64,000 nt of DNA from Pseudarthrobacter sp. BIM B-2242. GTDB taxonomy: Bacteria > Actinomycetota > Actinomycetes > Actinomycetales > Micrococcaceae. Location of the stretch: assembly GCF_014764445.1 (NCBI RefSeq), contig NZ_CP061721.1, positions 3,224,001-3,288,000 of the forward strand, read 5' to 3'. The first letter of the stretch is position 1, and the number at the start of each line of letters is the position of its first letter. Under the pieces are notes generated by a model. That model did not search any database. It was not told the DNA's origin and worked only from the letters and a program-made list of their open reading frames with translations. The translations under genes were made by a program, and so were the position numbers. Below, piece after piece: positions 26,862 through 35,992 of this stretch.

Positions 26862-27770
26862 TTATCCCTTCTGGAGTGGGCTGAGGTCGCGCAAGATTCG
26901 CGGTGCCGCTCGCAGAAACCGCGCCCACCGGGCCTTATGCAATTTAAGCCTGCCCGGGAGGGACATATCGGCATAGATATCACGAGACAGATGCACTTCA
27001 GGCGCAGGAAAGACCGCACGGAACAGCATTCTGGACTTCGCCCGCAGGGGGGCTTGGGCAATCCCGATAAGCCGCGCACTGCCCGGCTCTTTGGCCATCA
27101 AGCGGTTGCTCCATTCCGTGGAAATCTGCGGCCATTCCACCGCCACAGGCAGGGGAAGGATGTCCTCGAGGAACGGGCGCATGGCTGCGAGGGAGCCGGT
27201 CGCCCTGGCGAGAAACAGAAGTTCGGGGAACTGCAATAGCCGTTCCGTGAGGTTGGCCAGGAACTCGAGTTCCTGCCTGCATGCGGGCAGGTGGGGTGAG
27301 CGGAGGGCATGCAGGACAAGGATGACGATTCCCAGCGCCTTTGACGGGACCCGCACCCCCTGCCCTGCAAGTTCAAGGCGCTCGGTGTTCGCCCACATCA
27401 CGTCAAAACAGTCAGCGGGCGCGTTCTCCATTCCCGGAAAGCGGAAGTGGACGTCGATGCAGCAAGGCCATTCTGGGTGATCGACCGTAACCGAGTGCTG
27501 TGGAAACGTTCTGTTGTCCGGATCCACCGGGCGTTCCCGCCACCCTCTCTCCCGGAGGCCGGAAAGCATCACATCAAGTTCCCCAGGGGACACAAAGACG
27601 TCTACGTCAGCTGACGTCCTGGGGAGACGCAGCCCCTGAATCACAGTGGCCGGGCCCTTGATAAAGAAGGCCTTGATGCCCAGTTTGTCGACCACCCGCG
27701 AGACCAGGGCATGGCCCAGCAGGACGGCCTCGGGGATGCTGAGCTCCGTTTCATTCGCTTGGTTTTCCAC
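26862..27770 (-). CDS. uncharacterised nucleotidyltransferase-fold protein (NTP_transf_5-like)
   Basis: 302 aa. FIKGPATVIQGLRLPRTSADVDVFVSPGELDVML carries the nucleotidyltransferase pattern with the metal-binding D-V-D, and CIDVHFRF supplies the third acidic residue. The rest is helical. This family (as I recall PF14907) turns up beside PqqD-like and HPr-kinase-like genes in RiPP and exopolysaccharide loci; the substrate is unknown. The GTG at 27770 starts 7 nt after the autokinase stop; a longer frame would lie in the autokinase gene. Last gene of the five-gene operon. Confidence 0.75.
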   Translation of the reverse strand: MENQANETELSIPEAVLLGHALVSRVVDKLGIKAFFIKGPATVIQGLRLPRTSADVDVFVSPGELDVMLSGLRERGWRERPVDPDNRTFPQHSVTVDHPEWPCCIDVHFRFPGMENAPADCFDVMWANTERLELAGQGVRVPSKALGIVILVLHALRSPHLPACRQELEFLANLTERLLQFPELLFLARATGSLAAMRPFLEDILPLPVAVEWPQISTEWSNRLMAKEPGSARLIGIAQAPLRAKSRMLFRAVFPAPEVHLSRDIYADMSLPGRLKLHKARWARFLRAAPRILRDLSPLQKG

Positions 27771-27777
27771 GCGTGAA

Positions 27778-29355
27778 CTAGCCACGCGTCCGACGGCCAA
27801 CGGGCACGGGTTCTCGGACCGTGCGCTCCGCACTGCCCCGCCGGGGATCGACGAGTTGCGGTCCAGCAGAAGGTGCTGGACGGGACGCGGAGGTATAGGT
27901 GCCATAGTAGGAATAGGCATCCGTTCCTCTGGTCGGCACGTAGTTGAGGACGGCACCCAAAATTCGGCCCTTCACTTTTTCCAGGTTCCCCAGGGACTGG
28001 GCCAACTGCTCGTGAGTGGTTTTGCCCGACCGGATCACGACTATGGCGCCATCTGCCACATTGGAGAGGACCGCGGCGTCCGTCACCGGCAGAAGCGGAG
28101 GAGCGTCAATCAGGACGATTGCATTCTCCGCCAGGGTGCTGAGCAGGTTCTGCATGGCCCGGGACCCCAGCAGCTCACTGGGGTTTGGCGGAATACGGCC
28201 GGAGCCAAGAACCGAAAGGTTCGGCAGGGCACCCCAAGGCTGAAGGACATCCGCCAGTTCGGCGGTGCCGGTAAGAACATCGGTGACCCCGACCCCCGGA
28301 ACCAAGTTGAAAACGTCCACCAGCGTGGGGCGCCGGAGATCGCCGTCGACCACTACGACATTCTCGCCGGCGGCCGCCATGGTGACCGCCAGGTTGGCTG
28401 TGACAGTAGATTTCCCTTCTGCCTGCATGGAGCTGGTGACCACAATGATCCGCGGCGGGTGATCCACGTCAAGGAAGCTGAGGTTGGTGCGCAGCTCCCG
28501 AAGGGCCTCGGCCATCGCCCCGCCGGCATCGTGGAGTGGGGCTTCGCTGCCGTCTTCCAGGACGGTGCTTTTTCCATCCAAACGGTGGTCCACTGGGAGA
28601 GTGCCGATCACAGGGACATCGAAGAGCCGCTCGATTTCTGCCGCGTTGCGGATGCGCCGGTCCAGGTGCCTGCGGACCAGCGCATAGGCCAAGCCGAGGG
28701 CGAGGCCGATCAGCGCACCGAGCACAAGGGTGAGCTTGACGTTGGGTGAAACGGGCGATGTGGGTAGGACCGCCTTTCCCAACGGGAGCACCCGCACTGC
28801 TGAAGCGGATGCGGAAGCTGAGGTTCCGGCGTCCGGCGTTGCTGCTGTGCCGGGCTCAACGGCCTGGGCGGGAGGTGCCGTTTCGATCGCTTCCACCTGG
28901 GCGGCGAGGCCGTTGACCCAGGCATCGGCCACGCGCTGTGCGATGGCCGGGTCGGTCGACTGGGCGCTCACCCGTATCTCGGCGGTGTCTAGCGGAACCT
29001 TCACGCTGATGGTGCCGAGCAAGGCGTCGGCCGTTGTCTTCAGGTCAAGATCTGCGATCACTCGATCCGCCACAAGGCGGGATTGCGCCACCGACTCGTA
29101 GTTCTTGACCTTTGCCTTGGCTAGGCTGTCACCGGCGAGGGAGAGGCTTACGTTGTCCGAGCCGGGCGTCACCACGATGCCGCTGGAATCGGAGGAGTAG
29201 ATCTTGGGCTGGAGGACTGTCCAGCAGAACGCCGTCAACGTGGCCAGCAGGGTGAACGCGGTGATCGCCTTCCAGTATGTCTGGACCACCCGCAGGTAGT
29301 CACTCAGGGCCAGACCTGCAGGGGCCTCCCCCGGGGTGGCTGTGGTGACGCTCAT
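27778..29355 (-). CDS. second bacterial tyrosine autokinase / chain-length regulator
   Basis: 525 aa with the same plan as the autokinase at 17720 but a different sequence and higher GC. Wzz-like part with membrane segments near 30-50 and 207-228, an Ala/Pro-rich loop at 155-190, then the kinase: Walker A AEGKST at 312-317, A' VVVVDGDLRRP at 333-343, B IVLIDAPP at 413-420. Tyrosine cluster YSYYGTY at 481-487. AAGGA lies before the ATG. It sits inside the HPr-kinase/PqqD operon and not in the Wzx/Wzy run, which suggests that operon also serves polymer export. Confidence 0.92.
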   Translation of the reverse strand: MSVTTATPGEAPAGLALSDYLRVVQTYWKAITAFTLLATLTAFCWTVLQPKIYSSDSSGIVVTPGSDNVSLSLAGDSLAKAKVKNYESVAQSRLVADRVIADLDLKTTADALLGTISVKVPLDTAEIRVSAQSTDPAIAQRVADAWVNGLAAQVEAIETAPPAQAVEPGTAATPDAGTSASASASAVRVLPLGKAVLPTSPVSPNVKLTLVLGALIGLALGLAYALVRRHLDRRIRNAAEIERLFDVPVIGTLPVDHRLDGKSTVLEDGSEAPLHDAGGAMAEALRELRTNLSFLDVDHPPRIIVVTSSMQAEGKSTVTANLAVTMAAAGENVVVVDGDLRRPTLVDVFNLVPGVGVTDVLTGTAELADVLQPWGALPNLSVLGSGRIPPNPSELLGSRAMQNLLSTLAENAIVLIDAPPLLPVTDAAVLSNVADGAIVVIRSGKTTHEQLAQSLGNLEKVKGRILGAVLNYVPTRGTDAYSYYGTYTSASRPAPSAGPQLVDPRRGSAERTVREPVPVGRRTRG

Positions 29356-29444
29356 GGCGGTTCCTTCTCATTCGTTTCGGGTGCTGCTGGACCGGTCTTC
29401 GTTGCCGGGTCTATGCGTCGAGTGGTTTCCCACGCGGATGGCGG

Positions 29445-30641
29445 CTAGTTGCTGCCCTGTGCCAAGACTGATTTCGCAATGAGCTGCTGGACGGCCTCGG
29501 AGACGGCGACCCGGTAGCCTTCCCGGCGGCCGTGCACTTTTCCTACTTCGTCGGCCAGCTGGTCTTCCGCTACGGCTTTCGCGGTTGCTTCCCAGATGGC
29601 CGGGCCGATCCCGCTCAGCCGCACAATCTCGTTGTCCAGCATGAGCAGGAGGTCATCACCGATGGCCACTGCGTCCTTTGATGCTGCGCGCCGGATGAAA
29701 CCCGCCGGGATCTGTCCCGACCCGGTTTCAACTGCGGGCGCTTCCCACTCGGGGTTCGTTCGGAGCTGCTCCTGAAACAGCGGTTGCAGCGCTGCTGGCA
29801 GGTCGGCGGCTTCCGAGTAGGTCACCCGCCACACTCCCCCGACGCTGTCGATCAGGCGGCACAGCGACTGCAGCGGCTGATCGATTTCGCCCTGCGAGGA
29901 GGAATCCGGGATCAGTGCCAGCAGGGCGTCGGCGAGCGGCTCCTTGCTTAGGGTTGGGCGGACGGCGCCCTCAACTCGGTCCAGCAGCACTATGGACTGG
30001 ATGAAGAGCTTGGTGTGAGCCGGCTGGAGTCTGAGCTCGTCCGGGCCCACCTGGAGCTTTGGAACAACGTACTCCTGCTTCAGTGACAGCGGCTTAGGGT
30101 ACGGAACCACCGAGCCGTCCGGCCTGATAGCGACCGTCTCGTCCGTGACGTAACCATAGGTTCGGGCCATCACACTCGCTGCTGTGGTCTTGCCGGTCCC
30201 CGACTTAGCAACCAGGGCAACCACCGCCCCCGTGGCCGGATCAGCCACACCGCAGGCGTGCAGCATGGTGAGCTCCCCCGCGTTTGCCAGGATGGCGGCA
30301 ACGGTCATGCGGGAGGTCAGGTTCTCAGCCAGCTCCTCAAAGGAGGCTGCCTGCAGGGCGAACGTGCCGCCGTCGTTCGTTGGTGACTGATAGGTGACGC
30401 ACGCCGAGAACGGCTGGGAGCCGTTGGGTTCCCGCGGCAGTGAAGGAAGGCGAGGTGCGCTTTCACTGGCACACCGCGCCCACGCCGAGCGCATCCGCTC
30501 CCGCTGCTGCCCGGTGACGCCCCGCCCCCAGCGCACAGTGAACTGCACGCCCAAAATGTCCAGGCACAGCGGGTGCCTTCCGCCCAGCATTTCCTCAACC
30601 TGCAATGGCGCCCACGCCACTAGTACGTTGCTGTTGCTCAT
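29445..30641 (-). CDS. HPr-kinase-like P-loop protein fused to a PqqD-like domain
   Basis: 398 aa. Residues 110-245 have the HprK-related fold: TMLHACGV, a Walker A variant AKSGTGKT at 145-152, GYVTDETVAI with D167/E168, and YPKPLSLK at about 181-188. Residues 312-395 (AVAIGDDLLLMLDNEIVRLSGIGPAIWEA) form a second domain like PqqD/RiPP recognition elements. HprK-like enzymes phosphorylate lasso peptides in RiPP pathways, and HprK-related proteins with PqqD partners are known beside exopolysaccharide genes in proteobacteria. Target here unknown. Good GGGGGAA site; 30 nt after the PqqD gene. Confidence 0.8.
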   Translation of the reverse strand: MSNSNVLVAWAPLQVEEMLGGRHPLCLDILGVQFTVRWGRGVTGQQRERMRSAWARCASESAPRLPSLPREPNGSQPFSACVTYQSPTNDGGTFALQAASFEELAENLTSRMTVAAILANAGELTMLHACGVADPATGAVVALVAKSGTGKTTAASVMARTYGYVTDETVAIRPDGSVVPYPKPLSLKQEYVVPKLQVGPDELRLQPAHTKLFIQSIVLLDRVEGAVRPTLSKEPLADALLALIPDSSSQGEIDQPLQSLCRLIDSVGGVWRVTYSEAADLPAALQPLFQEQLRTNPEWEAPAVETGSGQIPAGFIRRAASKDAVAIGDDLLLMLDNEIVRLSGIGPAIWEATAKAVAEDQLADEVGKVHGRREGYRVAVSEAVQQLIAKSVLAQGSN

Positions 30642-30671
30642 GATTCCCCCCGGATCTGAAGCTGTTTGTTG

Positions 30672-30953
30672 TTACTGGCCAGCGGCGCTGGCAGGTTCAA
30701 TCAGGTACTGCTCTTGGAGATGCGCCAGAAATTCGGCGACTTGGGACGCCATCTGGCCGCTTTGGTCCTCGAAGCTGGCCTCTAGCTCGGCCAGGATTCC
30801 CTGTTCGGTGCGTTGGCCGTCGATCAGCTCCCAGATGGCTGCTGCCGTGCCTTCGAGGACCACCGGCTGGGTGGCGTCGAGGTGAAGTAGGGCAACGCGG
30901 TTTGCTGATTCGGTGCGGACCTGGGCGACGTTGGTGGAGTGGCGCCATGTCAT
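30672..30953 (-). CDS. PqqD-like small protein
   Basis: About 93 aa, PqqD fold: VALLHLDATQPVVLEGTAAAIWELIDGQRTE followed by two helices ending LQEQYLIEPA. PqqD proteins bind leader peptides and present them to modifying enzymes, so this may present a peptide or protein to the HPr-kinase-like enzyme encoded next. The ATG at 30953 follows GGAG by 7 nt; a GTG at 30983 that overlaps the upstream stop by 4 nt (GTGA) would add 10 residues. Confidence 0.82.
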   Translation of the reverse strand: MTWRHSTNVAQVRTESANRVALLHLDATQPVVLEGTAAAIWELIDGQRTEQGILAELEASFEDQSGQMASQVAEFLAHLQEQYLIEPASAAGQ

Positions 30954-30979
30954 GGCTACTCCGCTGTGTCGAACTGACG

Positions 30980-31585
30980 TCACGGGAAGACGACCGTGAT
31001 GGTGGCCGGAACAGTCACAGATGTGGAATTGCCCAGCGTGACCGTAAGGGTGACTGCGTACTCGTGAGTTCCCTTTCCTGGACTTACGTCGAAAGTAAAC
31101 CGATTCAACGCGACCTGAAGTTTGTGGTTTCCGGGTGTGGTGGTCAAGGTGTCGGAAAATGTTGTGATTACCTTGCTGCCAGTACCAGAAATAACGGTCT
31201 TCCCAGAGGTACTCGGAGTCACTGACGCTACTGAGATAAGCGCCCTCTGATTTCCCGCCACCGCGTCAATGGAGATTCCGTAGGTGACCGACGTGCCCGC
31301 AAAGGTGGTCCCGGTCTCTATATCGAAACTCGTTGGACCGGTAGCTGATGTTGCCCCTGCTACAGTCACTGATCCAACCGCAAAGGTTGCTGACGGGGTC
31401 GTTGGGGAAGCCGCGGCCGCCGGAGCCGCGATGGCTGTGGCGATAACCGGAAGTGACCAGGCCACGCCCTTGGCTACTCTTCGGCGGCTGAATTCGCGCG
31501 CCTCGTTGCTAGCTACTTTTTCTTTCAGAACCTCAGACAAATGCGCCCCCAAATCGTTGCGGCTGCGGTCCTTTGGACCGGCCAA
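30980..31585 (-). CDS. secreted protein with Tat-like signal
   Basis: 201 aa. A polar N-terminal stretch is followed by RRRVAKGVAWSLPVIATAIAAPAAAA: arginines at 34-36, a hydrophobic core at 40-52 and an AAAAS cleavage region near 60, as in many Arthrobacter Tat-type exported proteins. The mature part (about 140 aa) is Thr/Ser/Val-rich and beta-structured with no cysteine and no catalytic motif. It is the first gene of the operon with PqqD, HPr-kinase-like, autokinase and nucleotidyltransferase genes, so it may be their substrate or a surface component. The TTG start is weakly supported. Confidence 0.72.
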   Translation of the reverse strand: MAGPKDRSRNDLGAHLSEVLKEKVASNEAREFSRRRVAKGVAWSLPVIATAIAAPAAAASPTTPSATFAVGSVTVAGATSATGPTSFDIETGTTFAGTSVTYGISIDAVAGNQRALISVASVTPSTSGKTVISGTGSKVITTFSDTLTTTPGNHKLQVALNRFTFDVSPGKGTHEYAVTLTVTLGNSTSVTVPATITVVFP

Positions 31586-31740
31586 TTGCTCGGCGCGTTG
31601 TCGCGACAGTCCACACTCTTCCCAACGCGACTAAAGGTTCAGTCAACCGCGTTGCAAGATTGGGTCAAGTTCTGCTGTTTTTTGCTTCAAGAAGGCTCTG
31701 ACCTGCGGCGATGCAGCGGCCTTGCGGCACAGCCCGTGAT

Positions 31741-34700
31741 TTAGGCCCGCGGGTCAGGCTGGATCTCCACCCTGACATCAAGTCCGCCAAGGAGCTTCCG
31801 ACGTTCTGCATCCCGCTCAACGATGCTCAGGCCAAAGGACTCTCCTACCTGTCCTTCCTGCGGCCGGTCGATCATGAGGAATAAGGTGTGCGAGGCACCG
31901 GGCGGCAGAACGATGCCTCGCAGCCGGACCTTCTTACGCCTGCCCGCAACGAACATGAGGCCGTGGTCCAGTGCGGCTTGGATGTCCCCGAGCCGTTGCT
32001 TGGACCAGCCTTTGTGGTACGCGTGCCGGCTTCCCTGGTTCGTGGTGATGAGCTCACTCTGTTCCGCGGCCCATACTTTGAACTGCTCGAAATCTTCACC
32101 GGGAGACAAGCCGTCGCCCGCCTCGATAATGGCGCCCCGAGTTGTCAGCCGCGGCAGAAACAGCCTCACGCGGCCGCGATAACCGGAAAGACCAATGTCC
32201 AGATCGGACGTAACTTCCCGCTCGGCGTCGGCCCCGTGGATACGGAACGCGACCATCGCAGGTGGCGGCGACGGGAGTGTGCCGGTGAACTGGACCACGG
32301 CGAGGTTCTTGTGGGCTGCCTTGCGTTCCCGAACCGAATTCACGTCCGTGTTGGTGATTGCAGACGTGTAGGGGTCATCCTGGTGGTGGAGCAGAGCCAG
32401 TACGCAGAAGTGATGGTTGCCGGACAGGTTTGCCGGTGGCGGCAGTTTGTCCGAGGTCAGGTTGAAAGCTGCAATCTGGGGGAACCCTGCCCGCACATCG
32501 TTGAGCGTCACCACGCCCAGCGTCTGCCAGTTGGACGTGTTGATGTTAGTTCCGTTTTGCACGCTTGTCTGGTAGCCGGGCGGAAGCGGCGGCAAGCCCG
32601 CGGACGCGTTGGCCAGAAGGCACATGACCCTCACATTGTCCGCGGGGACAACGCCGCGGTTATGGACCTGCACGTAGACCCTGGTGGTTATTGTCGCCGT
32701 CGCGTGCGTCGCGACATTCTGGGAATCATCACTCAGCGTGTCGACGAAGTCCAGGAAGTTAATCGTTCCGCCGAGCGGGAATTGGTATTGGCCGTTCACG
32801 TTAGGCGTATCGACCCTGATATCGGGGCCGCGCCAATGGGCCACGGTCTGCCCCTGGTTGACTGGGTCCGCGATGGAATTGACGGTGGGGAACCGGCCCT
32901 GGTCCAGCTGGGTGTCCCGGACGTAGAGCTCGATGCCCTGTTTCGGCAGGTTGTCGAGAGTACGCTCAAACGCCCCGCGGCCATGGGTGCTCGCCCGGAG
33001 CAGGCGGCGCGGATTGTGCAGCTTCAGGTCCAGCACCGCGGCGTCAGGAAGACCATCAGAGAAAACCTGCCACGTAGTACCGCCGTCAACGGAGCGCCAG
33101 ATGCCAATATCGGCCCCGGCATAGACTTGTGCGGGGTTCACCGGGTCGACGGCAAGGGCGTTGTGTTGGACATCGAGAAGCGCATCGGCGGCGCCGGCTG
33201 CTGATCCGCTTCGCTGCTGCCATTGGGCGCCGTTGAAATGCCAAATGTGCCGATAGTCCCCCACGCCACCGAAAGTGATGTAGATCGAGTTGCCGGTCGC
33301 ATCCGCGGGATCGACGGCGATTGACGTCACGACGCCTTCAAGCGGCAAGTTATTCGCCCCGCCAATGGTGTCGAGCTGCGTCCGCGTCCAAGTGGCACCG
33401 GACCTGTCCAGCCGGTAGACGCCCCCACTCATGGTTCCGGCATAGAGTCTTGCCGCATTGGCGAATGTGAGGCACTTTATTCTGTCGTTGAGCCGGTCGC
33501 CGGCCAGCGTATTGTTCGGGATCGACTGCCATGTCGTAGCGAAGTTGCTGCTGATCCACGGGCACACGGAGCCGAAGGCAAGAATCTCCGCTTCACCTGG
33601 CGCCGCGGGGTTGGGTGGCGTTCCCACGAGCGGCGCGTAGAAGAGAACATTCTCGCCAGCCCGCAGCGGCACCGCGTGGGTGGTGTAGCTGTAGCGTGTT
33701 CCGCCGGTGGTGCTGCGACGGACAGAGCCGCGGACATAGGTGTCGGCCACGCGGTAAGGGTCGATCCAGTTGACGACGAAATAGCCGCTGTCTCCCCCCG
33801 ACGTGTATAGCCACGCTTCCTCCCCGGTGAAGCGTTCGCCGCCGTTGTCCTGGGACCCCGAGAAGACCACAGCGTCCTCGGTGGGGTGCTGGCCTAGGTA
33901 GTTCAGTGTGAGCGTCTGCAGGCCTTTGTTCAAGGACGTGAACAAATCCCCTGTGCCCGTTGCGTTGTTAGTGCGGTAGACGCCGCCATCGCAGCCAACC
34001 CAGAGCTGTGCCGCGTTCCCTGGGGTGAACACGATGGTGTGAATGTCCGCATGGACGGAATTGCCTATATACGTAGCGACGGCTGATACCGCTGCGGCGC
34101 TGACCGTAATGTCGCCACGGTAGAGCGCTCCGGACCAGTCGCCCCCTGAGAAGACAATCGAACCGCCGAGGTAGATACGGTTGACACTGTCCGGTGCCAC
34201 CGCGATTGCCAGATCGTACGAGCCCTGGCTGCCGACAAGGTCACCAGCCGCTGGCAGGCCTGTGACCTGCCGCCAGTTTCCGGCGGCCGTGTCGAGACGA
34301 TAGACGTTGCCCTGCTCTGTAAATGCGTAAAGCACACCGGGGTTATTAGGCTGGACCGCAAGGCTGATGCGGCCAACCTGCGCAGGAAAACCTGTACCGA
34401 CGGCTGCCCACGTCTCGCCGTCGGTCGACGAATAGACCGGACCGAACCAGAAAGCGGCGAAGAACGTGGTGGTACCCCCGGTTCGGGCTACGACGACGCT
34501 GGTGGCCCACGCCGAACCCGGGCCCGGCGGCGTCTTGCTGTCCCAGTGGAAGCCTCCGGCTCCATCAGGCTCCCGCCGGTAGAGGCCCCGTCTGGTTGCG
34601 CCGACAACACGGTCCGGGTCAGCCGGATCGACCGCCAGCGCATAGAACGCGCTCCCGGCCAGGTCCGGGCTGCCGGGGGAAACCATTTCCGTGGCCCAGC

Positions 34701-35457
34701 TCTGTCCGCCGTCCAACGAAATAATCGGGCCGACTCCGAAGTATGCTCCACCCGCCCCCTCGCCTGATCCGACGTAGATCCGGTCCTGGCCGACGCCGGC
34801 CCCCGGCACCACGGCAATCGCCCCGACGGACAAGCTGTCCGAGCTCGCGTGTGCCGGATTGAGGTCGAAAGCGTCCATCAGCGATATCCACGACGAGCCG
34901 CCGTCTTCAGTACGCCATACACCCCCGTTTGCCGCGCCGATATAGGCGCGGCTGCCTCCGGGGACAGGGGCAATCGCGGGCGTGCGCCCGCTCACTGCGG
35001 GCTTAACTCCGCCCTGGCCTTGCCGGACAACCGAGGGACCGAACGGAATCCAGTTATTCGCGGGCGGCGGCGCCGTGGGAGCCTCGGGCACTCCCTCCGG
35101 CGGGTGCCCTAAGTCCTGTTTCCTGCGGTACTCCTCGATCAGCCGCCTTCGGTCAGGCAGAGGGGCCGGTCCCTCCTCCTCAGCTTCCGGTGACCCTTCA
35201 GTAGCCGGTCCGCCAGGTTCCCGTCCACCTTGCCGGGAAGGCTCTTCCCTCGCGGCAGGGGGTGGCGACGGCGGCGGAGTGCCCGTACCTGCAGATTTCC
35301 GGCGCAAGGGCGTAAGCCGTTCCTCCAAGAACGCCCGCGACCGCTCGGCGGGTCCACCCTCCGGCTCCGCCTCTTCCCGTTCCGGGGGCATCGAGTCATC
35401 GGGCTCCGGCCCGCCGGTCTCATTGTCTCCGTTGGGGCCACCCGGTTGGTCGGTCAT
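31741..35457 (-). CDS. large BNR-repeat beta-propeller protein
   Basis: 1238 aa. Residues 1-135 are Pro/Glu/Gly-rich and disordered, without a signal peptide. Residues 140-830 hold BNR/VPS10-like propeller blades with Asp-box motifs TEDGGSSW, SLDGGQSW, STDGETW and SVDGGTTW, interleaved with AVDPADPDRV-type strands. The C-terminal 380 residues are beta-rich and include AHWRGPDIRVD, with a CARDB-like segment (VYVQVHNRGVVPADNVRVMCLLAN). Such folds bind glycans or proteins; no glycosidase catalytic set is evident. AAGGAG 5 nt before the ATG at 35457 fixes the start. Monocistronic. Confidence 0.78.
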   Translation of the reverse strand: MTDQPGGPNGDNETGGPEPDDSMPPEREEAEPEGGPAERSRAFLEERLTPLRRKSAGTGTPPPSPPPAAREEPSRQGGREPGGPATEGSPEAEEEGPAPLPDRRRLIEEYRRKQDLGHPPEGVPEAPTAPPPANNWIPFGPSVVRQGQGGVKPAVSGRTPAIAPVPGGSRAYIGAANGGVWRTEDGGSSWISLMDAFDLNPAHASSDSLSVGAIAVVPGAGVGQDRIYVGSGEGAGGAYFGVGPIISLDGGQSWATEMVSPGSPDLAGSAFYALAVDPADPDRVVGATRRGLYRREPDGAGGFHWDSKTPPGPGSAWATSVVVARTGGTTTFFAAFWFGPVYSSTDGETWAAVGTGFPAQVGRISLAVQPNNPGVLYAFTEQGNVYRLDTAAGNWRQVTGLPAAGDLVGSQGSYDLAIAVAPDSVNRIYLGGSIVFSGGDWSGALYRGDITVSAAAVSAVATYIGNSVHADIHTIVFTPGNAAQLWVGCDGGVYRTNNATGTGDLFTSLNKGLQTLTLNYLGQHPTEDAVVFSGSQDNGGERFTGEEAWLYTSGGDSGYFVVNWIDPYRVADTYVRGSVRRSTTGGTRYSYTTHAVPLRAGENVLFYAPLVGTPPNPAAPGEAEILAFGSVCPWISSNFATTWQSIPNNTLAGDRLNDRIKCLTFANAARLYAGTMSGGVYRLDRSGATWTRTQLDTIGGANNLPLEGVVTSIAVDPADATGNSIYITFGGVGDYRHIWHFNGAQWQQRSGSAAGAADALLDVQHNALAVDPVNPAQVYAGADIGIWRSVDGGTTWQVFSDGLPDAAVLDLKLHNPRRLLRASTHGRGAFERTLDNLPKQGIELYVRDTQLDQGRFPTVNSIADPVNQGQTVAHWRGPDIRVDTPNVNGQYQFPLGGTINFLDFVDTLSDDSQNVATHATATITTRVYVQVHNRGVVPADNVRVMCLLANASAGLPPLPPGYQTSVQNGTNINTSNWQTLGVVTLNDVRAGFPQIAAFNLTSDKLPPPANLSGNHHFCVLALLHHQDDPYTSAITNTDVNSVRERKAAHKNLAVVQFTGTLPSPPPAMVAFRIHGADAEREVTSDLDIGLSGYRGRVRLFLPRLTTRGAIIEAGDGLSPGEDFEQFKVWAAEQSELITTNQGSRHAYHKGWSKQRLGDIQAALDHGLMFVAGRRKKVRLRGIVLPPGASHTLFLMIDRPQEGQVGESFGLSIVERDAERRKLLGGLDVRVEIQPDPRA

Positions 35458-35460
35458 CAC

Positions 35461-35773
35461 GGCTCCTTCCTGTCATGGCGTGTGCCTTGAATTCAGGGAT
35501 GTGGAAGGAATACAACTTCTAACTCCCGCGACAGGAAAACGCGATGTCTGCAGAAGTTCTTTGGTGCGGATTTGTGTCGATTTCATCAGGGTAGGCCGCC
35601 AAAAATTGAGGGTCAAGGACTGTTTTTGGAGGGGTTTACTGACCCGTTTTCAGTAACGCTGCAGTAACGGCAAGGGTTGTTTACTGGAGCTGAAGTCCGT
35701 CTTGCGGCGCCCACTTACGAGCGTCATGCCTTACTACGGGACTCGGCCTGATATAGGAAAGGAAGGCCCATTC
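35461..35773. other. 313-bp divergent intergenic region
   Basis: Lies between the leftward BNR protein gene and a rightward small membrane-protein gene, so it should carry two promoters. No hairpin or operator stood out. It is more AT-rich around 35560-35640. Confidence 0.5.
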
Positions 35774-35992
35774 ATGTTTCAGCTTTTCAAATTCCTCAGC
35801 GCGCAGCAGCTCGTTTTGCAGCAACTTCCGGTCTTTCTGATTTCCTTCGGAATAGCGGCTTTCTTCTACAAATTTGGCAGCTTCGCGATCGAGTGCATCG
35901 CTTTCCTCGCCACGTGGGCGGTGCTGGATTTAGTTTCGGATTGGCTCGTTACCCGAGGTAAACAGCAGGCGGAGGACACATCTGATGTCTGA
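35774..35992 (+). CDS. small membrane protein, unknown
   Basis: 72 aa with two likely membrane segments (VFLISFGIAAFFYKFG at about 18-33 and ECIAFLATWAVLDLV at about 38-52) and a charged C-terminus. The ATG has GGAAAGGAAGG 7 nt before it, a very good site, and is preferred over an ATG 72 nt upstream. It overlaps by 8 nt the start of the next gene, so the two are probably co-translated. I do not recognise the family. Confidence 0.65.
   Translation: MFQLFKFLSAQQLVLQQLPVFLISFGIAAFFYKFGSFAIECIAFLATWAVLDLVSDWLVTRGKQQAEDTSDV

Noticed and set aside
26862..31585. Lasso-peptide biosynthetic cluster
   Set aside because: PqqD, HprK-like and nucleotidyltransferase genes occur in some lasso clusters, but no asparagine-synthetase-like cyclase, no transglutaminase-like protease, no ABC exporter and no short precursor were found.
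32684..33204. Plus-strand frames within the BNR propeller gene
   Set aside because: Antisense shadows; the propeller frame is continuous for 1238 codons with repeated Asp boxes.
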